This document shows positions 50,606 through 60,427 of a stretch of 64,000 nt of DNA, piece after piece. The notes beneath the pieces are model-generated. The model saw only the letters and a program-made list of their open reading frames with translations. It made no database searches and was not told the origin of the DNA. The DNA comes from Flavobacteriales bacterium (GTDB lineage: Bacteria > Bacteroidota > Bacteroidia > CAIKAF01). Position 1 is the first letter of the stretch. Every line of letters begins with the position of its first letter. The translations under genes and the position numbers were made by a program. The stretch spans positions 488,636 through 552,635 of the forward strand of contig JAGYKD010000002.1 in NCBI GenBank assembly GCA_018401695.1, written 5' to 3'.

Positions 50606-51915
50606 ACGTTTTTGCGACTTTATTTATGCGTCGAATTTTGGTTATCTTTTGTTAACGTACAAGCAATTTATTGATAATACACCAAGCAAGAAGCCCCAAA
50701 AAGCCGTAGCCAAGGATAATTTCACCGGAATAAAGATATCTGCTTTAATATCAGAACTTTGTATCCCTATCAAAAAAATGGGTTTATCTTACGTCAAAGC
50801 AAACAGCCAAAAAAATGACTAAATGAGGCCAAGCAAGAGGCCCTTAACTCATAGAGAGAATAAACACCTCAACTTTTCGCCTTGTCTTAGCGCTGATATT
50901 GTGGAGGTAGTTATCCCTAATTCGGCTTCCGGCTTCTAGGCCCAAGGGTTTCCCAAAAATATTTGATTCTGTAGAAGTTGGGGTCAAAATTTAGAGCGTT
51001 TGGCCCTATCTGAGACCGATAATACCATAAGTTTTCAGGACCTAGCTTCTGGCCGAATCGGGAGGAAAGAAATGGCAACAGCGCATAATCAAAGGTGTGA
51101 AAGACACCTAAAGGCTTGAGCATACTCATGGAAACCGGGGATGCGTCACTATTCTTGTGGCGATCCTGCCCTGACGCTTCGATCAGGATTCAAGAACCCT
51201 TGCTGGAAGCTAAGGGACTGTGTTGTGGCCAACCCAAAAAATCGGGACAGGTCCCGAAGCTTCGGGGCAATGTCCTCATTTACCATTAATAGACTCCGCC
51301 CGGATTTGTCCGTGCTAAGCCCTCTGAGGCTATGGTTAGGATTTTCATCTTGAAACCCCAAGGCGTTAAGCGTCACTAACGATAAATAAGCACTTTGAGA
51401 ATAAACTACCCGACAGCCCAAGAAAGATGAGAGAGGTAAGCTAATTTCCCCAAGAAAGCATCGCATCAAGGGTAATCTTAAACGAATAAAAGCCATAACC
51501 AGGTTCATGGCTTGGTGGTTGTGGCCACATTTTAGTTTTTGCACGATAATGACCTTGTCTGTAAGGCTTAGAGTCCAAATATTCCAAAGAATGGCCCCCC
51601 GGCTTGAGCGGAAGGCCCCGGCGCATGCGAGGCCGGAATGCCGCAAGAAGCCGCGTGAAACTTTGTGAAACGCCGGCTGAATGGTTGGCAGTCCGTGCCT
51701 TGCAGGCGGTGAGACTGGAGCGGAAGCCCAAACGGAGCTTAATCCCTCCATGAAAAAAGGGCCAAAAAACCCTTATGCCAAAACAAAACCGAATATTTAC
51801 CATGGCAGCGGCAGGGAAGATTAGCAAAACAATTTTCAGAATCTTAATGGGATAGATGACCGAGCAAAACCACCTTGGCCATAGTCCCATTCTTAGTTTA
51901 AGCCAAGGGGTGCTT
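50606..51915. other. Gene-poor decayed stretch between mmsA and gpsA
   Basis: No gene could be supported. Open frames up to 200 codons exist (for example minus 51149-51751), but they contain low-complexity or repeat-derived sequence and no family. A GC-rich structured block occupies about 51590-51745, of the same general type as the other GC-rich elements. GTCCTCATTTACCAT at 51272-51286 is identical to 40944-40958, each next to a small hairpin. The upstream region of the pyrimidine operon (50606-50760) contains GTTAAC and other small dyads but no clear TTG/TAnnTTTG promoter. Confidence 0.5.
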
Positions 51916-52917
51916 TTACACGAAATCTACGTCCGTACTTAGGGGCAGTTTCATTAACCTTTGGAGGGCGGTTTCCACCGGTAAGTCTTCATAAAGCACT
52001 TTGTACACCATTTTGGTGATGGGAGCTTTCCACCCCCTTTCTTCGGCAAGTTGGTATACCCTTTGGGTGGTGGCAATGCCTTCGGCGGTTTCTTCCATGA
52101 GGCGACCAATATCTGCCATGGTTTTTCCTTGGGCAAGAAAGGCTCCTACCGTAAAATTGCGGCTGCTGGGGCTGCTGCAGGTGGCTATTAAATCACCCAG
52201 CCCTGCCACTCCCAAAAATCCGGGAAGTTTTCCACCCAAATGCAAACCTAAATGCACCATTTCTACCATGGCTCTGTTGATGAGCAAGGCTTTGGCATTT
52301 TCGCCCAATTCCAGTTGATGCAATGCCCCGGCTGCAATGGCCATAATGTTTTTGAGCACGCCACAGAGTTCTATTCCTCTAAGGTCATGTCCCAATAATA
52401 CCTGAAACCTGGAACTTTTGAGCAAGGGAGGGATTTCATGTAAAACCCGGTCATCCAAAGAGGCAACCACCGTGGCTGCGGGCTTTCCAAGGGCAATTTC
52501 TCTGGCCAGATTGGGACCGGCCAGGCAACCCATATGTTTCCAAGCGCTCTTGACCTGAATGGCTTCGCTAACCGTTACAAAACCAAAAGGACTATCGGCT
52601 AAAGGATACAGGCCTTTGATGCCATGGACCAATACTTTGTCCTCTCCCGAAACGGCCTGCATGATGGGCCACACCTCGTCTAAAGCTTGGGAAGGCACCA
52701 TTAAAAACCAGTAGGTACAATCGTGCAAATCTTCCGGATGTGCGCAAGGGCTAACCTTTGGGTGCAAGGCTTGACCGGCGCTCCTGCGGCTTTGCTGAGC
52801 TGCTAAATAGGCTTCCGGGTTACGAATGTATAAACGCACCGGCAAGTTTTCGGCCAACAAATTAGCTATTGCGGTGCCAAAACTACCGCCTCCTATAACT
52901 CCGGCTGTTGGGCTCAT
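51916..52917 (-). CDS. gpsA: Glycerol-3-phosphate dehydrogenase [NAD(P)+]
   Basis: Cytoplasmic enzyme that reduces dihydroxyacetone phosphate to sn-glycerol-3-phosphate for phospholipid synthesis. Motifs are VIGGGSFGTAIANLLAE at the N-terminus, LAGPNLAREIALGKPAATVVA, the catalytic Lys in GVLKNIMAIAAG and GVAGLGDLIATCSSPSSRNFTVG. The 333 residues are standard. It is divergent from the amidohydrolase gene, with a 73-bp space between them. Confidence 0.93.
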   Translation of the reverse strand: MSPTAGVIGGGSFGTAIANLLAENLPVRLYIRNPEAYLAAQQSRRSAGQALHPKVSPCAHPEDLHDCTYWFLMVPSQALDEVWPIMQAVSGEDKVLVHGIKGLYPLADSPFGFVTVSEAIQVKSAWKHMGCLAGPNLAREIALGKPAATVVASLDDRVLHEIPPLLKSSRFQVLLGHDLRGIELCGVLKNIMAIAAGALHQLELGENAKALLINRAMVEMVHLGLHLGGKLPGFLGVAGLGDLIATCSSPSSRNFTVGAFLAQGKTMADIGRLMEETAEGIATTQRVYQLAEERGWKAPITKMVYKVLYEDLPVETALQRLMKLPLSTDVDFV

Positions 52918-52990
52918 AGCGCAATGATACGCAAAGTAGGCGAAAGCAGAAGGAAATGGAAGCCTCGAAACCGCTGTGTATCTTTAGGCC

Positions 52991-54673
52991 ATGCGTAGAT
53001 TTTGTGTAGTGCTTGCTTTGTGCAGCTTGGGAGCTTTAATGCAGGCGCAGCTTCCTGCCGATTTTGTTTTATACAACGCCACCGTTTACGATGGCTTAGG
53101 CAAATCTTGCAAAGGTTGTGGGGTGGCCATAAAGGATGGAAAAATCCAACAAACAGGGCCGGATAAATCCCTAAAAAAGCAAATACAAAGCAGCTTTTGG
53201 GTAAACCTTCAGGGTTCGGTAATCAGCCCGGGAATCATTGATCCGCATGCGCATTTTACACAAGCCGCAGCATTGTTTTTAGAGCTTGATTTGCGCGGAA
53301 TTGCCTCCGAAGAAGCCATGCTGGACAGTTTAAAAGCCTTTGCCGCCAAAAATCCCGAAGCCAAGGCCTTAGTGGGAAGAGGCTGGGACCAGCATCTTTG
53401 GCCCAATGCAAAAGCACCGGACAACAAGGCCCTTAATGATGCATTTCCGGAGGTTCCGGTTTGGTTGGTTCGGGTTGATGGGCATGCCGGACTTGCCAAT
53501 GCCAAAGCATTAGAACTGGCTGGGATAAATGAAGATTCAGAAATTCCCGGAGGAAAAATTGAACGGATAGGAGCAAAACCGTCAGGAATTTTGGTCGATA
53601 ATGCCATGGAACCCATTCAGGCCATTTTACCCAAACCAAACGAAGAGCTGCTGCAAAAGGCTATGATTCGTTTGGAAAATCAGCTGTGCGCTCAGGGATT
53701 AACCGGTGTGTCTGACTTGGGACTGGAAGCCAAAGACTTGGAAAGACTTGAAGCTATGTATGCCCAAAAAATCCTGAGCATTAGAATGTATGCTGTAGCC
53801 AAGCCAAGTCTTGAGAACCTGGTGCACTGGATAAACCGAGGCCCTCTGGTGCAGGACCGTTTGCACATCCGTAGCTTTAAATTTTATTGGGATGGGGCTT
53901 TGGGAAGTTATGGAGCACATTTGAAAAATCCCTATTCGGACGCACCCCATCTTCGTGGCCTGGCCTTATTGGACCCCGACAGCATTTGGCCGGTTCAAAA
54001 AGAACTAAGCAGGGCCGGGTTTCAGTTGATTAGCCATTGCATTGGCGATGCCGCCTTAGACGCTTGCCTTTTCGCTTATAGTCGCGCTTTAGAAGATGTT
54101 CAAGACCATAGAGCCCGCATAGAACACCTGCAAGTCGCCACTTCCTTGGACCAAATGGCGGCACTGGGCGTTTGGGCAAGCATTCAACCGCGACATGCCG
54201 TTTCTGATGCAAGCTGGGCCGTTCACCGGTTGGGAGCCGAAAGATTGCCAAGGGCCTATCCTCTTAAAAGTTTGAAAAACAAGGGAATACCGGTATGCTT
54301 GGGCACAGACTTTCCGGTTGAAGCTAGCAATCCTATTGCAACCTTATCCTCGGCTAGTCAAAGAAAGCTTCCGGGTGACAAAAGTTTGGCGGAGGAATGG
54401 CTAAAGAAAGAAGCCATTACAGCCCAAGAAGCCTTAGAAGCCATGACGTATGGAGCTGCCAAAGCCCAATTTTGGGAAGACTTTACCGGAAGCCTCCAAG
54501 CAGGTTTGGCTGCCGATTTGGTGGTGTGGAACAAAGACTGGGTGCTGGGAGCCGATGCCCACGCATGGATTACCCTATTGGAGGGCCAAGTAGTATTTAT
54601 GCATCCGCAATTGGAAAAAATCAAACCCGAATTGGCGGATTTGTGCAAGTCAATAAACAGGGGTGTTTTTTGA
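52991..54673 (+). CDS. Exported amidohydrolase of the YtcJ/Amidohydro_3 type
   Basis: Metal-dependent hydrolase with an N-terminal signal sequence (MRRFCVVLALCSLGALMQAQ), so probably periplasmic or lipid-free secreted. The amidohydrolase motifs are present: HxH in IDPHAHFTQA, the long active-site loop with DGHAGLANAKALEL, DGALGSYGAHLKNPY, SHCIGDAALDACLFAY, RIEHLQVA and the final metal-ligand Asp in LGTDFPVEASNPIATLSSA. The 560 residues match the family. The substrate is unknown. Confidence 0.85.
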   Translation: MRRFCVVLALCSLGALMQAQLPADFVLYNATVYDGLGKSCKGCGVAIKDGKIQQTGPDKSLKKQIQSSFWVNLQGSVISPGIIDPHAHFTQAAALFLELDLRGIASEEAMLDSLKAFAAKNPEAKALVGRGWDQHLWPNAKAPDNKALNDAFPEVPVWLVRVDGHAGLANAKALELAGINEDSEIPGGKIERIGAKPSGILVDNAMEPIQAILPKPNEELLQKAMIRLENQLCAQGLTGVSDLGLEAKDLERLEAMYAQKILSIRMYAVAKPSLENLVHWINRGPLVQDRLHIRSFKFYWDGALGSYGAHLKNPYSDAPHLRGLALLDPDSIWPVQKELSRAGFQLISHCIGDAALDACLFAYSRALEDVQDHRARIEHLQVATSLDQMAALGVWASIQPRHAVSDASWAVHRLGAERLPRAYPLKSLKNKGIPVCLGTDFPVEASNPIATLSSASQRKLPGDKSLAEEWLKKEAITAQEALEAMTYGAAKAQFWEDFTGSLQAGLAADLVVWNKDWVLGADAHAWITLLEGQVVFMHPQLEKIKPELADLCKSINRGVF

Positions 54674-54747
54674 AATTCATATTAAATTTTTGAATAGGGT
54701 CCCAAAATATCAAGGGCAAATTCAATAAAGAACTATTATTCCCCTAA

Positions 54748-54773
54748 TTTTACCCAAAATAATAAGGGTAAAA
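54748..54773 (+). promoter_or_regulatory. Inverted repeat at the start of the glutamine synthetase gene
   Basis: Perfect arms TTTTACCC (54748-54755) and GGGTAAAA (54766-54773) are separated by 10 AT-rich bases. The last base of the right arm is the A of the start codon. It could be an operator or a small hairpin over the translation start. Confidence 0.4.
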
Positions 54774-56947
54774 TGGCAAAACAACGATTTCATGCCTTAG
54801 CCATGCTAAGTCAGCATCAATTGGCTCCATTCAAAAGACCTGATGCTCCCATCTCATCGTATTTTGGTTCCTTGGTCTTTGATAAAAAAAACATGCGCCA
54901 ATGGATGGCGGCCGACGACGCTGGTCAATTGGAGTCCATTATGGAACGCGGTGGAAAAATGGACCATACCCTGGCAGACGCAGTGGCTCAGGCACTTAAA
55001 TCATGGGCCTTATCTTATGGAGTTACGCATTACACCCACTGGTTTCATCCTTTGCGAGGAACTACGGCAGAAAAACACGACACCTTTTTTGAACTAAAGC
55101 AAGGACAAGCCATTGAACAATTTAAGGGAAGTGCCTTGGTGCAACAAGAACCCGATGCCAGCTCCTTTCCTAGTGGAGGTCTCAGAAGTACCTTTGAAGC
55201 CAGAGGATACACCGCCTGGGATCCTACAAGCCCGGCTTTTATTTACGAAACTGCCCTTGCCAAAACCCTGTGCATTCCCACCGTATTTGTAGCCTACACC
55301 GGCGAAGCATTAGACCACAAAGCGCCCTTGCTCAAGGCTTTAGATACTATTAACCGCGCCGCTACCCGGGTTTGCCAAATTTTTGACAAACAAGTAAAAT
55401 ACGTTACCGCCAGCTTGGGCGTAGAACAAGAATATTTTTTGGTGGACCGGAACCTGTATTTGGCAAGACCGGATTTGGTGATGTGCGGTCGAACCGTTTT
55501 TGGCCACAGTCCGGCTAGAGGACAGCAACTCTCCGACCATTATTTTGGAAGCATTCCAAGACGGGTGAGCAACTTTATGGTGGAATTTGAAACCGAAGCT
55601 CAACGTTTAGGGATTCCTGTGCGCACCCGCCATAACGAAGTAGCTCCGGGCCAATTTGAAGTTGCCCCTCAGTTTGAGGAAGCTAATTTGGCAGTAGACC
55701 ACAACATGCTGCTCATGGATGTCATGGAGCGCATTGCCGAAAAACACCAATTCAAGATACTTTTCCATGAAAAACCCTTTAAAGGAATCAATGGAAGCGG
55801 CAAACACAACAACTGGTCGCTCATAACCGATGGCGGCAAAAACCTCTTGTCCCCTTCCGGAAAACCCAAAGACAACCTGGTATTTCTCACTTTTTTGGTA
55901 AGCACCATTAAAGCCGTATATGCCTACTCCGATTTACTGCGCGCCAGTATTGCTTCCGCAGCCAATGACCTGCGCCTTGGAGCCCATGAAGCACCTCCGG
56001 CCATTATTTCGGTTTTCCTGGGGCAGCAACTCACTCGATTTATAGAAGCACTGGAGAACAGCAAGAGCCTGAATCTAGAAAAAGGAGATAATGTGTACCT
56101 CAAGTTGGGGATTTCTAAACTCCCCGAAATACTTTTGGACAATACCGATCGCAACCGGACCTCGCCCTTTGCTTTTACCGGCAACAAGTTTGAATTTAGG
56201 GCCGTGGGCTCCACCGGCATTTGCTCTTCCCCCATGACCGTTTTAAATGTGGCCGTTGCGGACGTACTAGACCAATTGGCCAATGAGGTAGAGGCCAAAT
56301 TGGCACAAGGCGTAAAAAGAGAGGTGGCGGTTATTGAGGCCTTGCGTCGTATGTTGAAAGAAAGCAAATCCATATTATTCGAAGGCGACAATTACGGTGA
56401 GGCCTGGCTTAAAGAAGCCCAAAAAAGAGGGCTTTCTAATGTACAAACCACACCGGAAGCCCTGAAACAAATGAACAGCGCAAAAGCCAAAGACCTGTTT
56501 GAGCGCCATGGCATTTTTAGTAGGGCAGAGTTGGAGGCCAGAACCCAAATATTGGTAGAAGAATACGTCCTAAAAGTCCAAATCGAAGCCCGTATTGCCG
56601 GAGATTTGGCCCAAAACCATGTAATTCCAACCGCCATAAAGTACCAACACCAGTTGGTACAGCACCTTAAAGGTTTAAAGGAACTGGAACTCGACGACGA
56701 AACCACCTTCGAAGCTGCCAGAAATCTGGGAGAACACATTCAAGCTTGCCAACGCAAGAACAAGGCTATGCTCCAAGCCCGAAAGGAGGCCAATCAATTG
56801 GAAGACCCGCTCGAAAAGGCCAAAGCATACGAAGGCATCCGGTCTATGATCGAAGATATTCGCTACCACGTAGATAAATTAGAACTACTGGTAGATGACG
56901 AAGATTGGCCACTGCCCAAATACCGGGAATTGCTCTTTTTGCGTTAA
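54773..56947 (+). CDS. glnN: Type III glutamine synthetase
   Basis: ATP-dependent ammonium assimilation enzyme of the long GSIII class. The 724 residues are the expected size (GSI about 470). Visible segments include THWFHPLRGTTAEKHDTFF, SFPSGGLRSTFEARGYTAWD (GSIII-specific), VEQEYFLVD with the metal-binding Glu, RHNEVAPGQFEVAPQFEEAN, HEKPFKGINGSGKHNNWSL (His and substrate loop) and RTSPFAFTGNKFEFRAVGS. The C-terminal 250 residues are helical. It overlaps the convergent lycopene cyclase gene by 4 bases. Confidence 0.95.
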   Translation: MAKQRFHALAMLSQHQLAPFKRPDAPISSYFGSLVFDKKNMRQWMAADDAGQLESIMERGGKMDHTLADAVAQALKSWALSYGVTHYTHWFHPLRGTTAEKHDTFFELKQGQAIEQFKGSALVQQEPDASSFPSGGLRSTFEARGYTAWDPTSPAFIYETALAKTLCIPTVFVAYTGEALDHKAPLLKALDTINRAATRVCQIFDKQVKYVTASLGVEQEYFLVDRNLYLARPDLVMCGRTVFGHSPARGQQLSDHYFGSIPRRVSNFMVEFETEAQRLGIPVRTRHNEVAPGQFEVAPQFEEANLAVDHNMLLMDVMERIAEKHQFKILFHEKPFKGINGSGKHNNWSLITDGGKNLLSPSGKPKDNLVFLTFLVSTIKAVYAYSDLLRASIASAANDLRLGAHEAPPAIISVFLGQQLTRFIEALENSKSLNLEKGDNVYLKLGISKLPEILLDNTDRNRTSPFAFTGNKFEFRAVGSTGICSSPMTVLNVAVADVLDQLANEVEAKLAQGVKREVAVIEALRRMLKESKSILFEGDNYGEAWLKEAQKRGLSNVQTTPEALKQMNSAKAKDLFERHGIFSRAELEARTQILVEEYVLKVQIEARIAGDLAQNHVIPTAIKYQHQLVQHLKGLKELELDDETTFEAARNLGEHIQACQRKNKAMLQARKEANQLEDPLEKAKAYEGIRSMIEDIRYHVDKLELLVDDEDWPLPKYRELLFLR

Positions 56948-57630
56948 GTTTTTGCCTTGCTTTTTTCCTTTAAATATTCCATAACACTTACCACAATCAA
57001 CAAGAGCAAGAAGGAGTAAAAGGAATCCTCAAAGGGAACGGTGCCAATCCGTATGCCCAAATTCTCAAAGTCATTGTACCGCACCACAGGTTCCGAGGTG
57101 AGCACTCCATTGATTAGAAACAAAGGCACCAGGTGAACCAGCCACATAAAGGTGATTTTGCCCATAAGACGCGTACCAAAAACGTAATAATGCCATCCCA
57201 TGGCAAAAGGTATGAGCCCAAAAGTTACCAAAGGGTAAGTTCGGTGGTACCACCCCGAAACCAACACCGCCGATAACACGGCCATGCCAACAAAAAACCA
57301 AGGACCCAGTTTTTGGAGCGGATCTCCTAAATAGGCATTAAGGCAGGCATAAATAAACACACAGGCATAGGGAACTACAATAAAAAAGAGCCACTCTTCT
57401 AAGGGCAAAGAGCCTATATGAATTCCCGTCAGATACTCCGGATTAAAGGACCAAATACCCGCCCTGGTAAACCATTCGTCCCAAGGAATAAAGACCAGCA
57501 TCCCGGCCAAAATACCCGGAAATAAATACCTCCAATCTTTGTAAAAAGCTACTTTTTTATCGAAAGAAAGCAACAAAGGGAACAATAAGCTACCCAAGTC
57601 CAATACCAAATATGTCCAGTGTCCAAACAC
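56944..57630 (-). CDS. Lycopene cyclase domain protein (CrtYcd type)
   Basis: Integral membrane carotenoid cyclase of the heterodimer-derived type, here fused into one 228-residue chain with two similar halves. Each half ends in a membrane helix with acidic residues: GSLPLEEWLFFIVVPYACVFIY in the first, GTVPFEDSFYSFLLLLIVVSVM in the second. The Glu/Asp residues correspond to the catalytic PxE(E/D) motif. It is the last gene of the crt operon, directly after crtB. Confidence 0.87.
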   Translation of the reverse strand: MFGHWTYLVLDLGSLLFPLLLSFDKKVAFYKDWRYLFPGILAGMLVFIPWDEWFTRAGIWSFNPEYLTGIHIGSLPLEEWLFFIVVPYACVFIYACLNAYLGDPLQKLGPWFFVGMAVLSAVLVSGWYHRTYPLVTFGLIPFAMGWHYYVFGTRLMGKITFMWLVHLVPLFLINGVLTSEPVVRYNDFENLGIRIGTVPFEDSFYSFLLLLIVVSVMEYLKEKSKAKT

Positions 57631-58470
57631 TTAGAGCATATTGATGGTATGCCGAGCAAAGGACCGAATAAGTATACTCATTTTGCGCGCATTATTGATC
57701 CGAACGCGCTCATGCATAATGATTTCAGCTTGCATGCGGCAAATTTTCCTAAATAGTTTGGTGTAATACCGATAGGCCAAATACACCCCTATCCTACTCC
57801 CTTTGGGCAATCGACGAATTCCTTCTAGGGCATGCTTAAAATCTCCGGCTATGTCGGCTTCAATCTCTGCCTTAACGTCGCCCCCAAATTGCAAAAAATT
57901 GACTCCGGGGAAATACACCCTTCCTCGGGTTTCAAAGTCATCGCCCATGTCTCTTAAAAAATTCACCTTTTGAAAGGCCGCTCCCAAGCTTCGCGCGTGA
58001 GGTACCAAACTCTCGTACAGAGATTTGTTTCCCTCGCAAAATACTTGCAAGCACATGAGTCCTACCACTTCTGCCGAGCCATATATGTATTCTTCGTATC
58101 CTGCCTTATCGTACTTTGTATGGTCCAAATCCATTTCCATGCTATGCAAAAAGGCCTCAATCAAGGAGCGATCAATGGAGTATTTGTGCACGGTTTCTTG
58201 AAAGGCATGCAACACTGGATTGGTACTGATTCCCCGATCCAAGGCCTTCCAGGTATCTTCTTTAAACTCCTCAAACAGGGTTTCCTTATCAAAACCATGG
58301 AAAGTATCTACGATTTCATCTGCAAAACGGACAAATCCATAAATGGCATAGACAGGGCCTCTTAAATGGGCACCAAGCATACGTATGCCCAACGAAAAAG
58401 AGGTGCTGTAGCGCTTGGTAATTAAACGGCTACAAGCTTGGTTGGTTGTATTATACAAGCTGATGCTCAT
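57631..58470 (-). CDS. crtB: Phytoene synthase
   Basis: Joins two geranylgeranyl diphosphates to phytoene (squalene/phytoene synthase family). The first Asp-rich motif is in VRFADEIVDTFHG (DEIVD), the second in LRDMGDDFETRGRVYFP (DMGDD). YIYGSAEVVGLMC is also typical. The 279 residues are normal. The start overlaps crtI by 20 bases. Confidence 0.92.
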   Translation of the reverse strand: MSISLYNTTNQACSRLITKRYSTSFSLGIRMLGAHLRGPVYAIYGFVRFADEIVDTFHGFDKETLFEEFKEDTWKALDRGISTNPVLHAFQETVHKYSIDRSLIEAFLHSMEMDLDHTKYDKAGYEEYIYGSAEVVGLMCLQVFCEGNKSLYESLVPHARSLGAAFQKVNFLRDMGDDFETRGRVYFPGVNFLQFGGDVKAEIEADIAGDFKHALEGIRRLPKGSRIGVYLAYRYYTKLFRKICRMQAEIIMHERVRINNARKMSILIRSFARHTINML

Positions 58471-59932
58471 GGCAAATGCGTTCGGTTACTAATTTAGAAC
58501 TGATAACAACAATGGGTAAGCCTGTTCCGGGTATGGTACTGGCTCCCACGTAATAAAGGTTATTCAAAGATTCATCTTTATTTGCCGGCCTAAAGGCGCC
58601 AATTTGATTTAAGCCATGCGCTAAACCTAAGCCGCTGCCCCGATACAAGTTAAAGGTATCTCTCCACTCATCGGGAGGCATTACTTTGCGCACCATCGTA
58701 TTTCCCGCCAAATCGAATCCGGTGCGCTCACTTAAATCGGCAATTATATTATCTGCTAAGGTCTCCGCATCCTGCCAGTGGGTCTTGTAGCGCATGTCGG
58801 GTACCGGACAAAGGATAAATATGTTTTCGCAGCCTTCCGGCGCACAGGCAGGATTCGATTTGCTCGAAACGTTTACATAATAATAGGGCTTCTCAGGGTT
58901 TACGCTAAGCTTAAAGATTTTGTCGGCGTACTCCTTAAAGTTATTCCCCAAAAAATAATTGTGGTGGTGCAGTCCCTCTACCTTGCCCTTTACTCCCAGG
59001 TAAATGGTAAAAGGAGATAAAGTCCAGTCCATGGCATCTAGTTTGGGCTCGGAATATTTTTCGCGCCCCAATACTTGCCCTCTAAAGGCCGCAGCATCGG
59101 CATTAATCACATACAAATCGGCTTTCCAGACGTGGCCATTTTGATCTTCAAGACCGCTCACTTCCTTGCCTATCCGGTGCACTTTTTTGATTTCGGTACC
59201 GTATTCAAACTCCACACCGCGCTTTTCGAGCTCCGCAACTATGGTTTCTACGATGCGGTACATGCCTCCTTCTACGCTCCAATAGCCATCGTGCTCCAGT
59301 TCGGTATAATTCAAAAGCTTGTATACCGCAGGCGTATCGAATGGCGTAGCCCCCAAGAAAAAGGCCACCAAGCTAAAAATCACTTTAACCTCATGGGACT
59401 CAAAATGTCGATCTAACTCGGTCCACATGGACCGAAACATGGCTGGAGCATGCTTCCAAGGCACGCCGGCCATGGAAAGCAGGTAATCGAACTTGCCGTT
59501 GAAGTTTTTCTTTACAATGCGGTACTCCGTATCGTGAAAGATAGTTTTAGCTCCGGCTAAATATTTTCGGCATTTGGCTTCAAAGTCTGGCTCAATGTCC
59601 TTAAACTCTTCTGCCAACTTTTTTAAGTCTCTAAAAATCTGAAAATTCCGATCACTCCCTGCAAAATTCACAGTATACAAAGGAGCCAATTGCTGATATT
59701 TCAGGGGATTCTCCATGCCACAGCTATGAAAGAGCTCGTCAAACTCATAGCTCATGGAAAAAAAGGATGGGCCTAAATCAAAGGTAAATCCCTGCTCCTT
59801 ATAGCTGTTGAGTCTTCCTCCCGGTTGGTGGTACTTTTCTAATACCTTTACTTTATACCCCTTGCTGGTTAACCTTAGAGCCGTTGCCAGGCCTCCAAGA
59901 CCTGCGCCGGTAATAATTACTTGTTCTGCCAT
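58451..59932 (-). CDS. crtI: Phytoene desaturase
   Basis: FAD-dependent CrtI desaturase that converts phytoene to lycopene. The N-terminal dinucleotide motif is VIITGAGLGGLATALRLTSKGYKVKVLEK, followed by PGGRLNSYKEQGFTFDLGPSFF. The C-terminal CrtI signature appears as NLYYVGASTIPGTGLPIVVISSKLVTERI. The 493 residues match. Two bases separate it from crtZ. Confidence 0.93.
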   Translation of the reverse strand: MAEQVIITGAGLGGLATALRLTSKGYKVKVLEKYHQPGGRLNSYKEQGFTFDLGPSFFSMSYEFDELFHSCGMENPLKYQQLAPLYTVNFAGSDRNFQIFRDLKKLAEEFKDIEPDFEAKCRKYLAGAKTIFHDTEYRIVKKNFNGKFDYLLSMAGVPWKHAPAMFRSMWTELDRHFESHEVKVIFSLVAFFLGATPFDTPAVYKLLNYTELEHDGYWSVEGGMYRIVETIVAELEKRGVEFEYGTEIKKVHRIGKEVSGLEDQNGHVWKADLYVINADAAAFRGQVLGREKYSEPKLDAMDWTLSPFTIYLGVKGKVEGLHHHNYFLGNNFKEYADKIFKLSVNPEKPYYYVNVSSKSNPACAPEGCENIFILCPVPDMRYKTHWQDAETLADNIIADLSERTGFDLAGNTMVRKVMPPDEWRDTFNLYRGSGLGLAHGLNQIGAFRPANKDESLNNLYYVGASTIPGTGLPIVVISSKLVTERICHEHQLV

Positions 59933-59934
59933 GC

Positions 59935-60393
59935 TTATGCATTAGTTTTTTTAGGCCAATATTTTCTATGTACAAACAAAAAGCCGAAGGCCTCGCCGTC
60001 TTCTTTTCCCAATTTTTTATGGTGAATTTTATGGGCCTTTCTCAAAGCCATTAAATAGCGGTTGTTGGTACGCGTGAACCACTTTACCCGCTGATGCACA
60101 AATATGTCGTGCACAAAAAAATAGGCGGCGCCATAAGCTGCAATGCCCAACCCACTCCAAAACCTCCAGTCCCAAGCCTCGGCACCCATCACAATCAACA
60201 GCACCGATAAAGCAGCAAACACCACTCCAAACAAATCGTTCTTTTCAAAACGTTTGTAGCCCGGCTCATGGTGGTCTTTATGCCAGCTCCACAAAAATCC
60301 ATGCATTATATACTTATGGGTGAACCAAGCGACACCTTCCCACAAAAGAAAAAAGCCAACAAAACAAATGGCGTTAATTATCCAGATTGGCAT
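59935..60393 (-). CDS. crtZ: Beta-carotene hydroxylase
   Basis: Membrane di-iron hydroxylase that makes zeaxanthin from beta-carotene. All four His motifs are visible: HKYIMH, HKDHH, HDIFVHQR and HKIHH. The 152 residues include about four membrane helices. It is the first gene of crtZ-crtI-crtB-cyclase, so the predicted end product of the operon is zeaxanthin, assuming geranylgeranyl diphosphate comes from genes elsewhere. Confidence 0.92.
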   Translation of the reverse strand: MPIWIINAICFVGFFLLWEGVAWFTHKYIMHGFLWSWHKDHHEPGYKRFEKNDLFGVVFAALSVLLIVMGAEAWDWRFWSGLGIAAYGAAYFFVHDIFVHQRVKWFTRTNNRYLMALRKAHKIHHKKLGKEDGEAFGFLFVHRKYWPKKTNA

Positions 60394-60403
60394 ATACAGG
60401 ATT

Positions 60404-60417
60404 TGTTTAGGTAAACA
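60404..60417 (-). promoter_or_regulatory. Perfect dyad upstream of the carotenoid operon
   Basis: TGTTTA-CC-TAAACA on the minus strand lies 10 bases before the crtZ start. Carotenoid operons are often controlled by MerR-family light-responsive regulators (CarA/CarH/LitR), and a dyad of this type would suit one. No regulator gene is in the window, so this is inferred. Confidence 0.5.
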
Positions 60418-60427
60418 CCCTTTTATG

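Noticed and set aside
50583-50822. 79-codon plus-strand frame upstream of mmsA
   Set aside because: It overlaps the mmsA start on the opposite strand and shows no family; it may contain a small decayed fragment but cannot be supported as a gene.
51149-51751. 200-codon minus-strand frame
   Set aside because: It runs across a GC-rich structured repeat and hairpins, has no family, and its composition does not resemble neighbouring proteins.
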